A stretch of 64,000 nucleotides of DNA from Pantoea sp. Ap-967. Lineage in GTDB: Bacteria; Pseudomonadota; Gammaproteobacteria; Pseudomonadales; Pseudomonadaceae. The first letter of the stretch is position 1, and every line of letters starts with the position of its first letter. A model generated the notes under the pieces. It did not search any database. It was not told the origin of the DNA and saw only the letters and a list, made by a program, of their open reading frames with translations. This document shows positions 23,943 to 32,753 of this stretch, piece by piece. The position numbers and the translations under genes are program-made. The DNA is taken from NCBI RefSeq assembly GCF_011752565.1, contig NZ_VWXK01000023.1:1-64000 (forward strand), written 5' to 3'.

Positions 23943-24248
23943 ATGACCGATATCAAGCTGACCAAGTGGGATGCTGCTGACCACCTCAGGGCCGAGGAAG
24001 ACATGGCTCTGTACCTTGAAGCCTGTCTCGAAGAAAACGACCCGGTGTTGCTTGCTGCTGCCTTGGGTGACATCGCACGCGCCCGAGGCATGGCGCAACT
24101 GGCACGGGACACGGGCCTGACTCGGGAGGGGTTGTACAAGGCATTGTCGGCGGAGGGTAACCCTAGCCTGGCAACCATCATGAAAGTGATGGCGGCGCTT
24201 GGGCTGAGGCTGCATGCCGAGGTGGTGGCTCCGCGAACGGCGGGGTAG
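23943..24248 (+). CDS. HTH addiction-module antidote, apparently orphan
   Basis: A protein of 101 aa of the predicted antidote family that normally follows a RelE/HigB-like (Gp49) toxin gene. It starts TDIKLTKWDAADHLRAEEDM, contains YLEACLEENDPVLLAAALGD and IARARGMAQLARDTGLTREG, and ends in the HTH recognition part (LYKALSAEGNPSLATIMKVM). A strong AGGAGG site precedes the ATG. No toxin gene is found upstream, so it may be solitary or regulate another copy. The inverted repeat at 23889-23917 is a likely operator. Confidence 0.8.
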   Translation: MTDIKLTKWDAADHLRAEEDMALYLEACLEENDPVLLAAALGDIARARGMAQLARDTGLTREGLYKALSAEGNPSLATIMKVMAALGLRLHAEVVAPRTAG

Positions 24249-24307
24249 GGCGTTGAGATGGGGGCAGTCAGGGTGCTGCCATCCCGAAGGCAAAAATCAC
24301 AGGCAAC

Positions 24308-24331
24308 AAAAAACCCGCACTAGGCGGGTTT
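24308..24331 (-). terminator. Terminator downstream of tRNA-Phe
   Basis: AAACCCGC and GCGGGTTT pair around a short loop, with a run of A on the plus strand that becomes a T-run for minus-strand transcription. It lies about 47 bases beyond the tRNA 3' end. Confidence 0.8.
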
Positions 24332-24377
24332 CTTGTTGTTGCTTCGGGTAACTTTGCAACCACCAGAAGCTTTAAGG

Positions 24378-24453
24378 TGGTGCCCAGAGACGGAGTCGAA
24401 CCGCCGACACGAGGATTTTCAATCCTCTGCTCTACCGACTGAGCTATCTGGGC
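24378..24453 (-). tRNA. tRNA-Phe (anticodon GAA)
   Basis: The minus strand gives a 76-base cloverleaf with encoded CCA: acceptor GCCCAGA, D-arm GCTCAGTCGGTAGAGC, anticodon loop ATTGAAA with anticodon GAA, and T-arm CGGTTCGACTCCG. It reads TTC and TTT codons. The adjoining accessory genes suggest that this tRNA borders an insertion hotspot. Confidence 0.95.
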
Positions 24454-24543
24454 GACGAGGTGAATTAAATAGATTTTCTGGCGGCCCGTCAACGACTTTT
24501 TGAAAAAATTTTAAATTAATTCCGTCGCTTACGATTCGTGGGG

Positions 24544-24816
24544 TCATTCCGAGGGGGGAACGTAGCCTTCCGCCTGGGCGTATTCCTCGCCGGCGAAAAA
24601 CTTGTCCATCTCGACCTGGAGGAATTTTCGGTCCTCGCCATTCATCATGTTCAGGCGCTTTTCGTTGATCAGCATGGTCTGGTGCTTCTTCCAGTCTTCC
24701 CAGGCTTTCTCCGAGATGTGGTCGAAGATGTCCTGGCCCTTGGCGCCGGGGTAGGGCGGGCGCGGCAGGCCTGGGAGTTCTTCTTTGTACTTGCGGCACA
24801 TCACGGTGCGGGTCAT
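24544..24816 (-). CDS. yggX: Probable Fe(2+)-trafficking protein YggX
   Basis: A protein of 90 aa, the usual YggX size. It begins MTRTVMCRKYKEELPGLPRP with the single conserved cysteine (C7), then YPGAKGQDIFDHISEKAWED and the NMMNGEDRKFLQVEMDKFF segment. YggX protects iron-sulfur clusters from oxidants and is linked to iron handling in the cytoplasm. It is encoded immediately after mutY with a four-base overlap, a widespread pairing that fits repair of MutY's own Fe-S cluster or oxidative-damage defence. The start is supported by the coupled overlap. Confidence 0.95.
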   Translation of the reverse strand: MTRTVMCRKYKEELPGLPRPPYPGAKGQDIFDHISEKAWEDWKKHQTMLINEKRLNMMNGEDRKFLQVEMDKFFAGEEYAQAEGYVPPSE

Positions 24817-25880
24817 CGGGCTTCTCCTGCAATCAGTTCGTCGGCCGCGCGTTTGAGCAGCTTCTTGACCGGGGCGGCGAGGCCCAGGCGCGGCGGGGTG
24901 GCGAGGTTATACCAGAGCCAGTCGGCCTCGGCCACGTGCTGGCCGACCGGGTCGACACGCACCAGCCACGGCTCGATGGCCAGCTGGAAGTGGCTGAAGG
25001 TGTGGGTCAGGCCGTCCAGGGCACGGCTGTCGGCCAGGCGCAGGCCGTGCTGGTAGGCAAGGTCGTCGAGCTGGGCGATGTCTTCGAGCTCCGGCAGGCT
25101 CCACAGCCCACCCCACAACCCGCTGGACGGGCGGCGGTAAAGCAGGATGGCGCCTTCGTGGTTGGCCAGCAGCGGCATCAGCGTGCGCCGTTGTGGCAGC
25201 GCCTTGCGTGGCTTGGGCTCGGGGTAGCGGGTTTCTTCACCGTGCAGGTGCGCTTCGCAGCCGCGCTGCAGCGGGCAGATCAGGCAGCTGGGCTTGCTGC
25301 GCGTGCACAGCGTGGCGCCCATGTCCATCATCGCCTGGGTGTAATGGTTGGCGCGTTGCTGCGGGGTAAAGCGCTCGGCGCTGGCCCACAGCTGGTTGGC
25401 CACCTTCGGCTCGCCGGGGTAGCCGGCCTGGGCGGTGTAGCGGGCGAGCACGCGCTTCACGTTGCCGTCCAGGATCGGTGCGCGAATGCCCATGCTGATA
25501 CTGGCGATGGCGCCGGCGGTGGAGCGGCCGATGCCGGGCAACTCGGTAAGCTGCTCGACGCTGCGCGGGAATTCGCCGCCATGCTGCTCGACGACGATTT
25601 TGGCCGCTTTCTGCAGGTTGCGTGCGCGGGTGTAGTAACCCAGGCCCGTCCAAAGGTGCAGCACTTCGTCCTCCGGCGCTTCAGCCAGGGCGTGCACGGT
25701 CGGCAAGGCCTGCATGAAGCGGTCGAAGTAGTTGAGCACGGTGCTCACCTGGGTTTGCTGCAGCATGATTTCCGACACCCACACGCGGTAGGGGTTAATG
25801 CCCTGCTGCCAGGGCAAGTCGTGGCGACCATGCTGGTCGTACCAATCCAGCACGGCGCTGGAGAACTGCGTGGGGGTCAT
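24813..25880 (-). CDS. mutY: A/G-specific adenine glycosylase MutY
   Basis: A DNA repair enzyme of 355 aa that removes adenine mispaired with 8-oxoguanine. Catalytic E37 lies in SEIMLQQTQV, the helix-hairpin-helix is LPGIGRSTAGAIA (114-126) and the catalytic aspartate is D138 in ILDGNVKRVLARY. The 4Fe-4S ligands are C192, C199, C202 and C208. The C-terminal third is the NUDIX-like domain that recognises 8-oxoG. It overlaps the asmA-like gene upstream and yggX downstream by four bases each, so all three are co-translated. Confidence 0.97.
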   Translation of the reverse strand: MTPTQFSSAVLDWYDQHGRHDLPWQQGINPYRVWVSEIMLQQTQVSTVLNYFDRFMQALPTVHALAEAPEDEVLHLWTGLGYYTRARNLQKAAKIVVEQHGGEFPRSVEQLTELPGIGRSTAGAIASISMGIRAPILDGNVKRVLARYTAQAGYPGEPKVANQLWASAERFTPQQRANHYTQAMMDMGATLCTRSKPSCLICPLQRGCEAHLHGEETRYPEPKPRKALPQRRTLMPLLANHEGAILLYRRPSSGLWGGLWSLPELEDIAQLDDLAYQHGLRLADSRALDGLTHTFSHFQLAIEPWLVRVDPVGQHVAEADWLWYNLATPPRLGLAAPVKKLLKRAADELIAGEAR

Positions 25881-28114
25881 CGCTTGAACAGCCCCTTGAG
25901 CGCGTCTTTGAGTTCTGGGCTCACTTTGTCTCCGAGTTTTTCTTCAATCTTGTCTTTCAGGCGGTTGCCAGCCAGCTTGGCGGCGACCTTGCCCAGGCCG
26001 TCCTGGTCCAGGCGGCAGGCCTTGGCGCCCAGTTCCAGTGGGCCGCGGCAGCGCAGGGGCACTTCCACCCCGACGAAGCGCTCGCCCACCTGGCAGGCCG
26101 GGTCGGGCATGGTGCGCTGGTCACCTTCGACGATCACACCGACGTTGTAATCCATGCCCAGCACGCGCAGGTCGAGGTCGCCATGGCCGTTGACGGTCAG
26201 GCCCGGGATACGTGCCTTGAGGTCCGGGTTGCTGGCCACGCCATTGCGAATCACCAGGCTGCCGCGCAGTTCCTGGAACGGCGTGTCCTTGCCACGGGGT
26301 TCGCCGCTGAGGTTCTTGCGGTTGAGGGTGGCGATGGCCTGGCACAGCTGCTGTTCAAGGTTGGCGTTAACCAGCACGCCGTCGTTGATGGTGAAGTTTG
26401 CGCTGCCATTGAGGGTATCCACCAGTGCCTTCTGGCTGTTTCCGGTGGCGGTCAGATCGCTGGTCAAGGTCAGCAGGCCCTTGACCGGTGGCGCCTGCTC
26501 CTTGCCTTCGGCCTTGATGAAGTGCTCTACCGGAACCCGGTTGATGCGGGTGCTGACGCCCAGCTGCGGCACGGCAGGGCGAACATCGACACTGCCCTTG
26601 GCCTCGAAGGTGCCGTTGTAGAGCCCGCCGCGCAGGGCTTGCAGGGTCAGCAGGCCATCTTGGCCGGTGGCTTGCATCTGGGCGTCGCTGATCGGCAGTT
26701 TGTCCAGGGTCAGCGCGCCGAAGCTCAGGTCGGCCTGCAGGTCGAGAACGCGCAGGCGGTCGACCGGCAGCAGCTTGTCGTCACTCCAGGCCACCTGGGT
26801 GGGGGCATTGGGCAGCGGCGAACTGCCGGCACCGGCCACGGCGCTGGCCTCCTGCTGCTGAACCTCGGCCTGGCGGGCGGCAGTGGCGCCCTTGGCTTGC
26901 TCGCTTTTGGCTGGCAGGTAACGGTCGGCGTCGAACTTGTCGCCCTTGAGTTGCAGGCGCAGGGCCTGCTTGGCGAAGTCTTCGATGGCCACGCGGCCGG
27001 TGAAGCTGCTGTCGTCGAGTTTCACCGCCAGGTCGGCCAGGGTCAGGCTGGTGGGCGTACCTTGCAGGCGGGTCACCAGCTCCAGCTTGTTGAAGGCCGC
27101 CGGGTCGTTGGTGGCGGGCAGTGGGTGGCCGACGCCGTCGAGGAAGGTGCGCAGGTTGAACTGGGCAATCGACAGGCCGCCGCTCAGTTGCGGGGTTTTG
27201 TCCAGGTCACGCACGTTCAGCTCGCCAAGGGCGCGCAGCTGGTTGGCGGAGATTTTCAGGCCGTTCCACGACGCCACGTTGGCCGCCATGTCGACCAGCA
27301 ACTGGCCTTGGGCGCCAAAACTCACGGTTTTGCCGCCGGTTGGCTCGCCCGAGGTTTCTCCGCTCAGGCGCAGGTCTTCGAAGTTGTAGCGCTTGAGCTT
27401 GCGGTCGAAGCGCAGCTCGCCTGCCAGTTCCGTGCGCGCCTTGATCGCCGGCTGGCTGGCGCTCAGGAAGGCGCTGGCCTTGAGCGCGATATTGGTGCCT
27501 TCGTGGACGGGGCCGGTGCTCAGCTGGATGCTTTCGGCGCTGTAGCTCTGGCCGCTGCGGGCATCGGTGAATTGCACGCTGGCGTTGTTCACCGTAAGGC
27601 TGTCGATATCCAGCTTCACCGCCCGCTCGCTGCTGGTTTCAGCAGGCTGCGGCGCTTGCCCGGCAGGTGCCTGGGCCGGTGCACCGGCAGTGCCCTCGGT
27701 GCTGGCAGGCAGCGGCTTGCCGATGTCTTCCCAGTTGCCATGGCCGTTTTCATCGCGGGCCAGGGTCAGGTTCAGGCCTTCGACGCGCACGTCGCTCATC
27801 TGTACCTCGCGGCGCAGCAAGGGCAGCACGCGCACGGAAAGGCCGAGCATCTGCAGGTCGGCGAACGGCTCCTTGGGCTTGGCCAGGGTGGCGATGCTGG
27901 CTTCGTGCAGCTCCAGGCCCAGCCACGGGAACAGGCTCCAGCCGATGTCGCCATTGAGGGTCAGCTCGATGTGGGCCTTGTCGCGTGCCAACTGGCGGAT
28001 CTCGTCTTTGTAGTCGTTGGGATCGAAGAGGTGGGTCAGGGCGAAGCCCAGCGCCACGATGATCAGCAGCAACCCGAGAAGCCCCAGTCCCAGGATTTTG
28101 CCGAACGCTTTCAT
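25877..28114 (-). CDS. asmA: AsmA-family envelope protein
   Basis: A protein of 745 aa. An N-terminal membrane anchor (ILGLGLLGLLLIIVALGFAL) is followed by the AsmA N-domain, with FDPNDYKDEIRQLARDKAHI and ELTLNGDIGWSLFPWLGLEL. The C-terminal AsmA_2-like region contains LNGSANFTINDGVLVNANLE. AsmA-like proteins are bridge-like lipid-transfer candidates spanning the periplasm and affect outer-membrane assembly. The ATG at 28114 is chosen because it begins directly with the membrane anchor; the frame extends upstream to 28291 without signal-like sequence. It leads the asmA-mutY-yggX operon. Confidence 0.9.
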   Translation of the reverse strand: MKAFGKILGLGLLGLLLIIVALGFALTHLFDPNDYKDEIRQLARDKAHIELTLNGDIGWSLFPWLGLELHEASIATLAKPKEPFADLQMLGLSVRVLPLLRREVQMSDVRVEGLNLTLARDENGHGNWEDIGKPLPASTEGTAGAPAQAPAGQAPQPAETSSERAVKLDIDSLTVNNASVQFTDARSGQSYSAESIQLSTGPVHEGTNIALKASAFLSASQPAIKARTELAGELRFDRKLKRYNFEDLRLSGETSGEPTGGKTVSFGAQGQLLVDMAANVASWNGLKISANQLRALGELNVRDLDKTPQLSGGLSIAQFNLRTFLDGVGHPLPATNDPAAFNKLELVTRLQGTPTSLTLADLAVKLDDSSFTGRVAIEDFAKQALRLQLKGDKFDADRYLPAKSEQAKGATAARQAEVQQQEASAVAGAGSSPLPNAPTQVAWSDDKLLPVDRLRVLDLQADLSFGALTLDKLPISDAQMQATGQDGLLTLQALRGGLYNGTFEAKGSVDVRPAVPQLGVSTRINRVPVEHFIKAEGKEQAPPVKGLLTLTSDLTATGNSQKALVDTLNGSANFTINDGVLVNANLEQQLCQAIATLNRKNLSGEPRGKDTPFQELRGSLVIRNGVASNPDLKARIPGLTVNGHGDLDLRVLGMDYNVGVIVEGDQRTMPDPACQVGERFVGVEVPLRCRGPLELGAKACRLDQDGLGKVAAKLAGNRLKDKIEEKLGDKVSPELKDALKGLFKR

Positions 28115-28268
28115 GGGCGAGTCCTTGTAGTCCGTAGTTTGAATTCCGAACGGCTGAGTATAGCGCCGCAGGGGTGGGCCCTGCTCAATCGACTGGCGAT
28201 GCAGGGCGAATCCAATGATTTGGGCTTTCGACAGTTGTCGTGTTGGCAGTTCCTTTTGGGCTGGATTC

Positions 28269-28343
28269 TTCACGGGCAAGCCCGCTCCCACGGTTACCGT
28301 GCAGCTTTCGAGGTGGGGGCGGGTTTACCCGCGAAGAGGCCGG
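28269..28343. repeat. Degenerate REP pair
   Basis: TTCACGGGCAAGCCCGCTCCCAC at one side is partly mirrored by GTGGGGGCGGGTTTACCCGCGAAGAGG at the other, a diverged inverted pair in the gap between the asmA-like gene and the divergent transporter gene. The remaining sequence to 28564 should hold the transporter promoter. Confidence 0.65.
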
Positions 28344-28564
28344 TGCAGGAAACGCAGAAATACCGTTTCAGCCACGCTATAAATAACGATGTCAGATTGC
28401 TTTCATGTCATCGGCGAACTGGTACCCTTGTGCTGCTTTGCGGAGCGCATGCGGCAGATTGTCGCAGGCGTTGCCCAGGGATAAGGCCAGTTCGCCCTGC
28501 GTGCGAGAACAAGAGCCCGGGAACCTTTCCGCCAGCACCGTCCACCTACAAAAGGATCGAATCC

Positions 28565-30226
28565 ATGAGCAGTACCATCACGGCAGATGGCCAGGTCCGT
28601 GAGCCTGGTTTCCTGTCGAAGGAGCGCATCATCGCCCGCCCGGGCTTCAACCGCTGGCTGGTGCCGCCAGCCGCCCTGGCTATCCACCTGTGCATCGGCA
28701 TGGCCTACGGCTTCTCGGTGTTCTGGCTGCCGCTGTCGCAAGCCATTGGCATCACCGCACCAGTTGCCTGTTCAGCGGACATGGGCTTCATTGCCCGCCT
28801 GTTCAGCGCCACATGCGACTGGCCAATTTCGATGTTGAGCTGGACCTACACCCTGTTCTTCGTGTTCCTCGGCTGCTCGGCCGCGGTGCTGGGTGGTTGG
28901 CTGGAACACGCCGGCCCGCGCAAGGCGGGCCTGGTATCGGCACTGTGCTGGTGTGGCGGCATGCTGATCTCGGCGATCGGCGTGAAAACCCATCAGCTGT
29001 GGCTGATGTGGCTGGGCTCCGGGGTGATCGGCGGTATCGGCCTGGGCCTGGGCTACATCTCGCCGGTGTCGACCCTGATCAAGTGGTTCCCGGACAAACG
29101 CGGCATGGCCACCGGCATGGCGATCATGGGCTTCGGCGGCGGCGCCATGGTGGGTGCTCCACTGGCCACCGCGCTGATGGGCCACTTCGGCAATGAACAT
29201 GAAGTGGGTGTGTGGCAGAGCTTTGTCGCCATGGCCGCGATCTACTTCGTGTTCATGACCGCCGGTGCCCTGGCTTACCGCGTGCCGCCCACCGGCTGGA
29301 AGCCTGAAGGCTGGGTGCCACCGGTGAAGAAGGTGGGCAATGGCATGGTCACCGACCGCCACGTGCACGTCAGCGTCGCCTGGAAAACCCCGCAATTCGC
29401 CCTGGTGTGGCTGGTGCTGTGCCTGAACGTCTCGGCCGGTATCGGCATCCTCGGCATGGCCTCGCCGTTGCTGCAGGAAGTGTTCGCCGGCAAGCTGCTG
29501 GGCAACGAGCTGAGCTTTGCCGAGCTCAATGCCGCGCAACTGGCGCAGATTGCCGCGATTGCCGCTGGCTTCACCGGCCTTTTGAGCCTGTTCAACATTG
29601 GCGGGCGCTTCTTCTGGGCCTCGTTCTCCGACTACATTGGCCGCAAGAACACCTACTTCGCCTTCTTCGCCCTGGGCGTCGGCTTGTACAGCCTGGTGCC
29701 GAACATGGGCCATATCGGCAACGTGGCACTGTTCGTGGCAGCGTTCTGCATCATCCTGTCGATGTACGGCGGCGGTTTCGCCACGGTGCCGGCGTACCTG
29801 GCCGACCTGTTCGGCACGCAGATGGTCGGCGCCATTCACGGCCGCCTGCTGACCGCCTGGGCTGCCGCTGGCGTGCTGGGGCCGGTGCTGATCACCTACC
29901 TGCGCGAGTCGCAGCTGGCGGCGGGCGTTGAGCGTGCGGCGGCGTACGACATGACCCTGTACATCCTCGCGGGCCTGCTGGTGCTGGGCTTCATCTGCAA
30001 CCTGCTGATCCGCCCGGTGGCCGACAAATACTTCATGAGCGAGGCCGAGCTGGCTGCCGAGCGTGCGTTGAGCCACGACAAAGGCGCCGATGGTGCGCGT
30101 TCGCTGGAGTGGAAGGCCGCGCCTGGCAGCTTGCCGCTGGTGCTGATTGCCTGGGCGGTGGTGGTTGTGCCGCTGGCCTGGGGGGTGTGGATTACCCTGC
30201 AGAAGACGGCCGTTCTGTTCCATTGA
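28565..30226 (+). CDS. OFA-family major facilitator transporter
   Basis: A protein of 553 aa from the oxalate/formate antiporter-like branch of the MFS. Twelve hydrophobic segments are apparent. The cytoplasmic loop signature is split between GWLEHAGPRKAGLVSALCWC and FPDKRGMATGMAIMGFGGGA, and a mid-protein repeat reads NIGGRFFWASFSDYIGRKNT. The C-terminal region carries an extra hydrophobic segment (LPLVLIAWAVVVVPLAWGVW) beyond the usual MFS core. The substrate is unknown and could be a small carboxylate. Monocistronic, followed by a REP pair. The ATG at 28565 is preferred: the same frame upstream is only antisense to the asmA-like gene. Confidence 0.85.
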   Translation: MSSTITADGQVREPGFLSKERIIARPGFNRWLVPPAALAIHLCIGMAYGFSVFWLPLSQAIGITAPVACSADMGFIARLFSATCDWPISMLSWTYTLFFVFLGCSAAVLGGWLEHAGPRKAGLVSALCWCGGMLISAIGVKTHQLWLMWLGSGVIGGIGLGLGYISPVSTLIKWFPDKRGMATGMAIMGFGGGAMVGAPLATALMGHFGNEHEVGVWQSFVAMAAIYFVFMTAGALAYRVPPTGWKPEGWVPPVKKVGNGMVTDRHVHVSVAWKTPQFALVWLVLCLNVSAGIGILGMASPLLQEVFAGKLLGNELSFAELNAAQLAQIAAIAAGFTGLLSLFNIGGRFFWASFSDYIGRKNTYFAFFALGVGLYSLVPNMGHIGNVALFVAAFCIILSMYGGGFATVPAYLADLFGTQMVGAIHGRLLTAWAAAGVLGPVLITYLRESQLAAGVERAAAYDMTLYILAGLLVLGFICNLLIRPVADKYFMSEAELAAERALSHDKGADGARSLEWKAAPGSLPLVLIAWAVVVVPLAWGVWITLQKTAVLFH

Positions 30227-30257
30227 TGTGATGGGGCATGGGGCGCTTCTAGCGCCC

Positions 30258-30346
30258 CTTTCGCGACTTTCAGTCGCTCCTACCTGGCAAGCGCTGGATC
30301 CCCCGTAGGAGCGACTGCAAGTCGCGATGGGCTGCAAAGCAGCCCC
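30258..30346. repeat. Convergent REP pair (GTCGC/GACTT family)
   Basis: TCGCGACTTTCAGTCGCTCCTAC is mirrored by GTAGGAGCGACTGCAAGTCGCGA and followed by the hairpin GGGCTGCAAAGCAGCCC, between the OFA transporter gene and hisB. Confidence 0.85.
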
Positions 30347-30418
30347 AATCCCACTTGTATAGACCTGTAAACCGCCAAGCCCCCCGCAATTGCTCGCCAT
30401 GCCATATGTCATCCGCGT

Positions 30419-30447
30419 TTCAAGCCGGCGCGTTCTGGGCCTATAAT
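30419..30447 (+). promoter_or_regulatory. Candidate hisB promoter
   Basis: A consensus -10 TATAAT at 30442-30447 stands about 38 bases before the hisB start. The -35 at the right distance (TTCAAG, 30419-30424, 17-base spacer) is weak. Confidence 0.55.
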
Positions 30448-30484
30448 GGAGCCCTTTTCGCCCAATGATTTTGCGGAGCTGGTG

Positions 30485-31078
30485 ATGGTCGAACGTAAGG
30501 CTTCCGTCGAGCGCAATACCCTGGAAACCCAGGTCAAGTGCTCGATCAACCTCGATGGCAGTGGCAAGGCCCGATTCGATATCGGTGTGCCTTTCCTTGA
30601 ACACATGCTGGACCAGATCGCCCGCCATGGGCTGATCGATCTGGATATCGAGTGCAAGGGCGACCTGCATATCGACGATCACCATACCGTCGAAGACGTC
30701 GGTATCACCCTGGGCATGGCATTCGCCCAGGCCATCGGCGACAAGAAAGGCATCTTCCGCTACGGCCATGCCTACGTGCCGCTGGACGAAGCGCTGTCGC
30801 GCGTGGTCATCGACTTCTCCGGCCGCCCTGGCCTGCAGATGCATGTGCCGTACACCCGTGCCAGCGTCGGTGGCTTCGATGTCGACCTGTTCCAGGAGTT
30901 CTTCCAGGGCTTCGTCAACCACGCCCTGGTGACCCTGCACATCGACAACCTGCGTGGCCACAACACCCACCACCAGATCGAAACCGTGTTCAAGGCTTTT
31001 GGCCGCGCCCTGCGCATGGCCGTGACCCTCGACGAGCGCATGGCCGGGCAGATGCCGTCGACCAAAGGGTGCCTGTAA
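30485..31078 (+). CDS. hisB: Imidazoleglycerol-phosphate dehydratase
   Basis: A protein of 197 aa that catalyses the sixth step of histidine synthesis, dehydrating imidazoleglycerol phosphate. Manganese-binding signatures are visible: FLEHMLDQIARHG, LHIDDHHTVEDVGITLG and DNLRGHNTHHQIETVFKAFG. This is the monofunctional form without the phosphatase domain found in enteric HisB. The ATG at 30485 gives the family start MVERKASVERNT; an upstream ATG at 30446 would overlap the TATAAT box. The next gene, hisH, starts directly at the following base. Confidence 0.97.
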   Translation: MVERKASVERNTLETQVKCSINLDGSGKARFDIGVPFLEHMLDQIARHGLIDLDIECKGDLHIDDHHTVEDVGITLGMAFAQAIGDKKGIFRYGHAYVPLDEALSRVVIDFSGRPGLQMHVPYTRASVGGFDVDLFQEFFQGFVNHALVTLHIDNLRGHNTHHQIETVFKAFGRALRMAVTLDERMAGQMPSTKGCL

Positions 31079-31717
31079 ATGCAGACGGTAGCCGTAATCG
31101 ACTATGGCATGGGCAACCTGCACTCGGTGGCCAAGGCACTTGAGCACGTAGGTGCCGGCAAGGTGCTGGTCACCAGCGACGCCGCGGTGATCCGTGAGGC
31201 CGACCGCGTGGTGTTCCCCGGTGTGGGCGCAATCCGCGACTGCATGGCTGAAATTCGCCGCCTGGGCTTTGACAGCCTGGTCCGTGAAGTGAGCCAGGAC
31301 CGCCCGTTCCTGGGCATCTGCGTTGGCATGCAGGCGCTGCTGGAGCACAGCGAGGAGAACGAAGGCGTCGACTGCATCGGCCTGTTCCCTGGCCAGGTAC
31401 GCTTCTTCGGCAAAGACCTCAAGCAAGACGGTGAGCACCTGAAGGTGCCGCACATGGGCTGGAACGAAGTCAGCCAGTGCGTCGACCACCCACTGTGGCA
31501 CGACATCCCGGACCTTGCGCGTTTCTACTTCGTGCACAGCTACTACATCAATGCCGGCAAGCCAGGCCAGGTGGTCGGCCGTGGCCACTACGGCGTCGAC
31601 TTTGCCGCCGCGCTGGCCGACGGCTCGCGCTTTGCCGTGCAGTTCCACCCGGAGAAGAGCCATACCCATGGCCTGCAGCTGCTGCAGAACTTCGTCGCCT
31701 GGGACGGGCGCTGGTAA
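31079..31717 (+). CDS. hisH: Imidazole glycerol phosphate synthase subunit HisH
   Basis: The glutamine amidotransferase subunit (212 aa) that makes ammonia for HisF. It is a class I amidotransferase with nucleophile C81 in FLGICVGMQALLEHSEE and catalytic H190 and E192 in QFHPEKSH. It begins immediately after the hisB stop and ends directly before the DUF2164 gene, so the genes are tightly packed. It forms a heterodimer with the HisF product encoded 1 kb downstream. Confidence 0.97.
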   Translation: MQTVAVIDYGMGNLHSVAKALEHVGAGKVLVTSDAAVIREADRVVFPGVGAIRDCMAEIRRLGFDSLVREVSQDRPFLGICVGMQALLEHSEENEGVDCIGLFPGQVRFFGKDLKQDGEHLKVPHMGWNEVSQCVDHPLWHDIPDLARFYFVHSYYINAGKPGQVVGRGHYGVDFAAALADGSRFAVQFHPEKSHTHGLQLLQNFVAWDGRW

Positions 31718-31978
31718 ATGAGCCGTTCGAAGACCAAGGCCCCGATCCTTACCCTGGCGCCCGAGCAGGAGCGCCAGGCGCTCGACACCTTGAAGCGCTT
31801 CCTGGAAGACCGCTTCGAGCTGGCGCTTGGCTCGTTCGAGGTGGCCGAGGTTCTCGAACTGTTCAGCAAAGAAATTGCACCCCATTACTACAACAGGGCG
31901 ATCGCCGATGTTCAGCTGCACCTCAAGGAGCGGTTCGAGAGCATCGAAAGCGATCTGTGGGCGCTCGAAAAGCCCTGA
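31718..31978 (+). CDS. DUF2164 protein within the his operon
   Basis: A protein of 86 aa of the DUF2164 family: ERQALDTLKRFLEDRFELAL, GSFEVAEVLELFSKEIAPHY and YNRAIADVQLHLKERFESIE. It is small, acidic and helical with no transmembrane segment. It starts at the base after the hisH stop and precedes hisA by 27 bases, so it is transcribed with the histidine genes. DUF2164 has no assigned biochemical function; the location might indicate a link to HisHF or simply hitchhiking. Family assignment is from the sequence pattern. Confidence 0.9.
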   Translation: MSRSKTKAPILTLAPEQERQALDTLKRFLEDRFELALGSFEVAEVLELFSKEIAPHYYNRAIADVQLHLKERFESIESDLWALEKP

Positions 31979-32005
31979 ACCCCCAAGAACAGACAGGTTC
32001 CCAAG

Positions 32006-32743
32006 ATGCTGATTATCCCCGCTATCGATCTGAAGGACGGTGCCTGCGTGCGCCTGCGCCAGGGCCGCATGGAAGACTCCACGGTATTTTCCGACGACCC
32101 GGTGAGCATGGCCGCCAAGTGGGTCGAAGGTGGCTGCCGCCGCCTGCACCTGGTTGACCTCAATGGCGCCTTCGAAGGCCAGCCGGTCAACGGTGAAGTG
32201 GTCACCGCCATCGCCAAGCGCTACCCGAACCTGCCGATCCAGATCGGCGGCGGTATCCGCTCGCTGGAAACCATCGAGCACTACGTCAAGGCCGGCGTCA
32301 GCTACGTGATCATCGGCACCAAGGCGGTCAAGCAGCCTGAGTTCGTCGCCGAAGCGTGCAAGGCGTTCCCGGGCAAGGTCATCGTTGGCCTGGACGCAAA
32401 AGACGGCTTCGTCGCCACCGACGGCTGGGCCGAGGTGAGTTCGGTGCAGGTCATCGACCTGGCCAAGCGTTTCGAGGCCGATGGCGTCTCGGCGATCGTC
32501 TACACCGACATCGCCAAGGACGGCATGATGCAGGGGTGCAACGTGCCCTTCACCCAGGCCCTGGCCCAAGCTACCTCGATCCCGGTGATCGCTTCGGGCG
32601 GCATCCACAACCTGGGTGACATCAAGGCCCTGCTGGACGCCAAGACCCCAGGCATCATCGGCGCCATCACCGGCCGTGCCATCTACGAAGGCACCCTCGA
32701 TGTCGCCGAGGCCCAGGCCTTCTGCGACAACTACCAAGGCTGA
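32006..32743 (+). CDS. hisA: Phosphoribosylformimino-5-aminoimidazole carboxamide ribotide isomerase
   Basis: A TIM-barrel isomerase of 245 aa for the fourth step of histidine synthesis. Catalytic D8 lies in IIPAIDLKDG, and the second acid in VIVGLDAKDGFVATDGW; phosphate-binding glycines are in IQIGGGIRS and VIASGGIHNLGDI. It lies between the DUF2164 gene and hisF with a 10-base gap to the latter, in the usual hisBHAF order. Confidence 0.97.
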   Translation: MLIIPAIDLKDGACVRLRQGRMEDSTVFSDDPVSMAAKWVEGGCRRLHLVDLNGAFEGQPVNGEVVTAIAKRYPNLPIQIGGGIRSLETIEHYVKAGVSYVIIGTKAVKQPEFVAEACKAFPGKVIVGLDAKDGFVATDGWAEVSSVQVIDLAKRFEADGVSAIVYTDIAKDGMMQGCNVPFTQALAQATSIPVIASGGIHNLGDIKALLDAKTPGIIGAITGRAIYEGTLDVAEAQAFCDNYQG

Positions 32744-32753
32744 GGACTGAACC

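Noticed and set aside
26183..30226. A 1347-codon plus-strand open frame covering the asmA-like gene and the OFA transporter
   Set aside because: Its first 800 codons are antisense to the asmA-like gene and have shadow composition (rich in G, A, Q, H, L, V). Only the last 553 codons from 28565 are real, with a proper start and MFS sequence.
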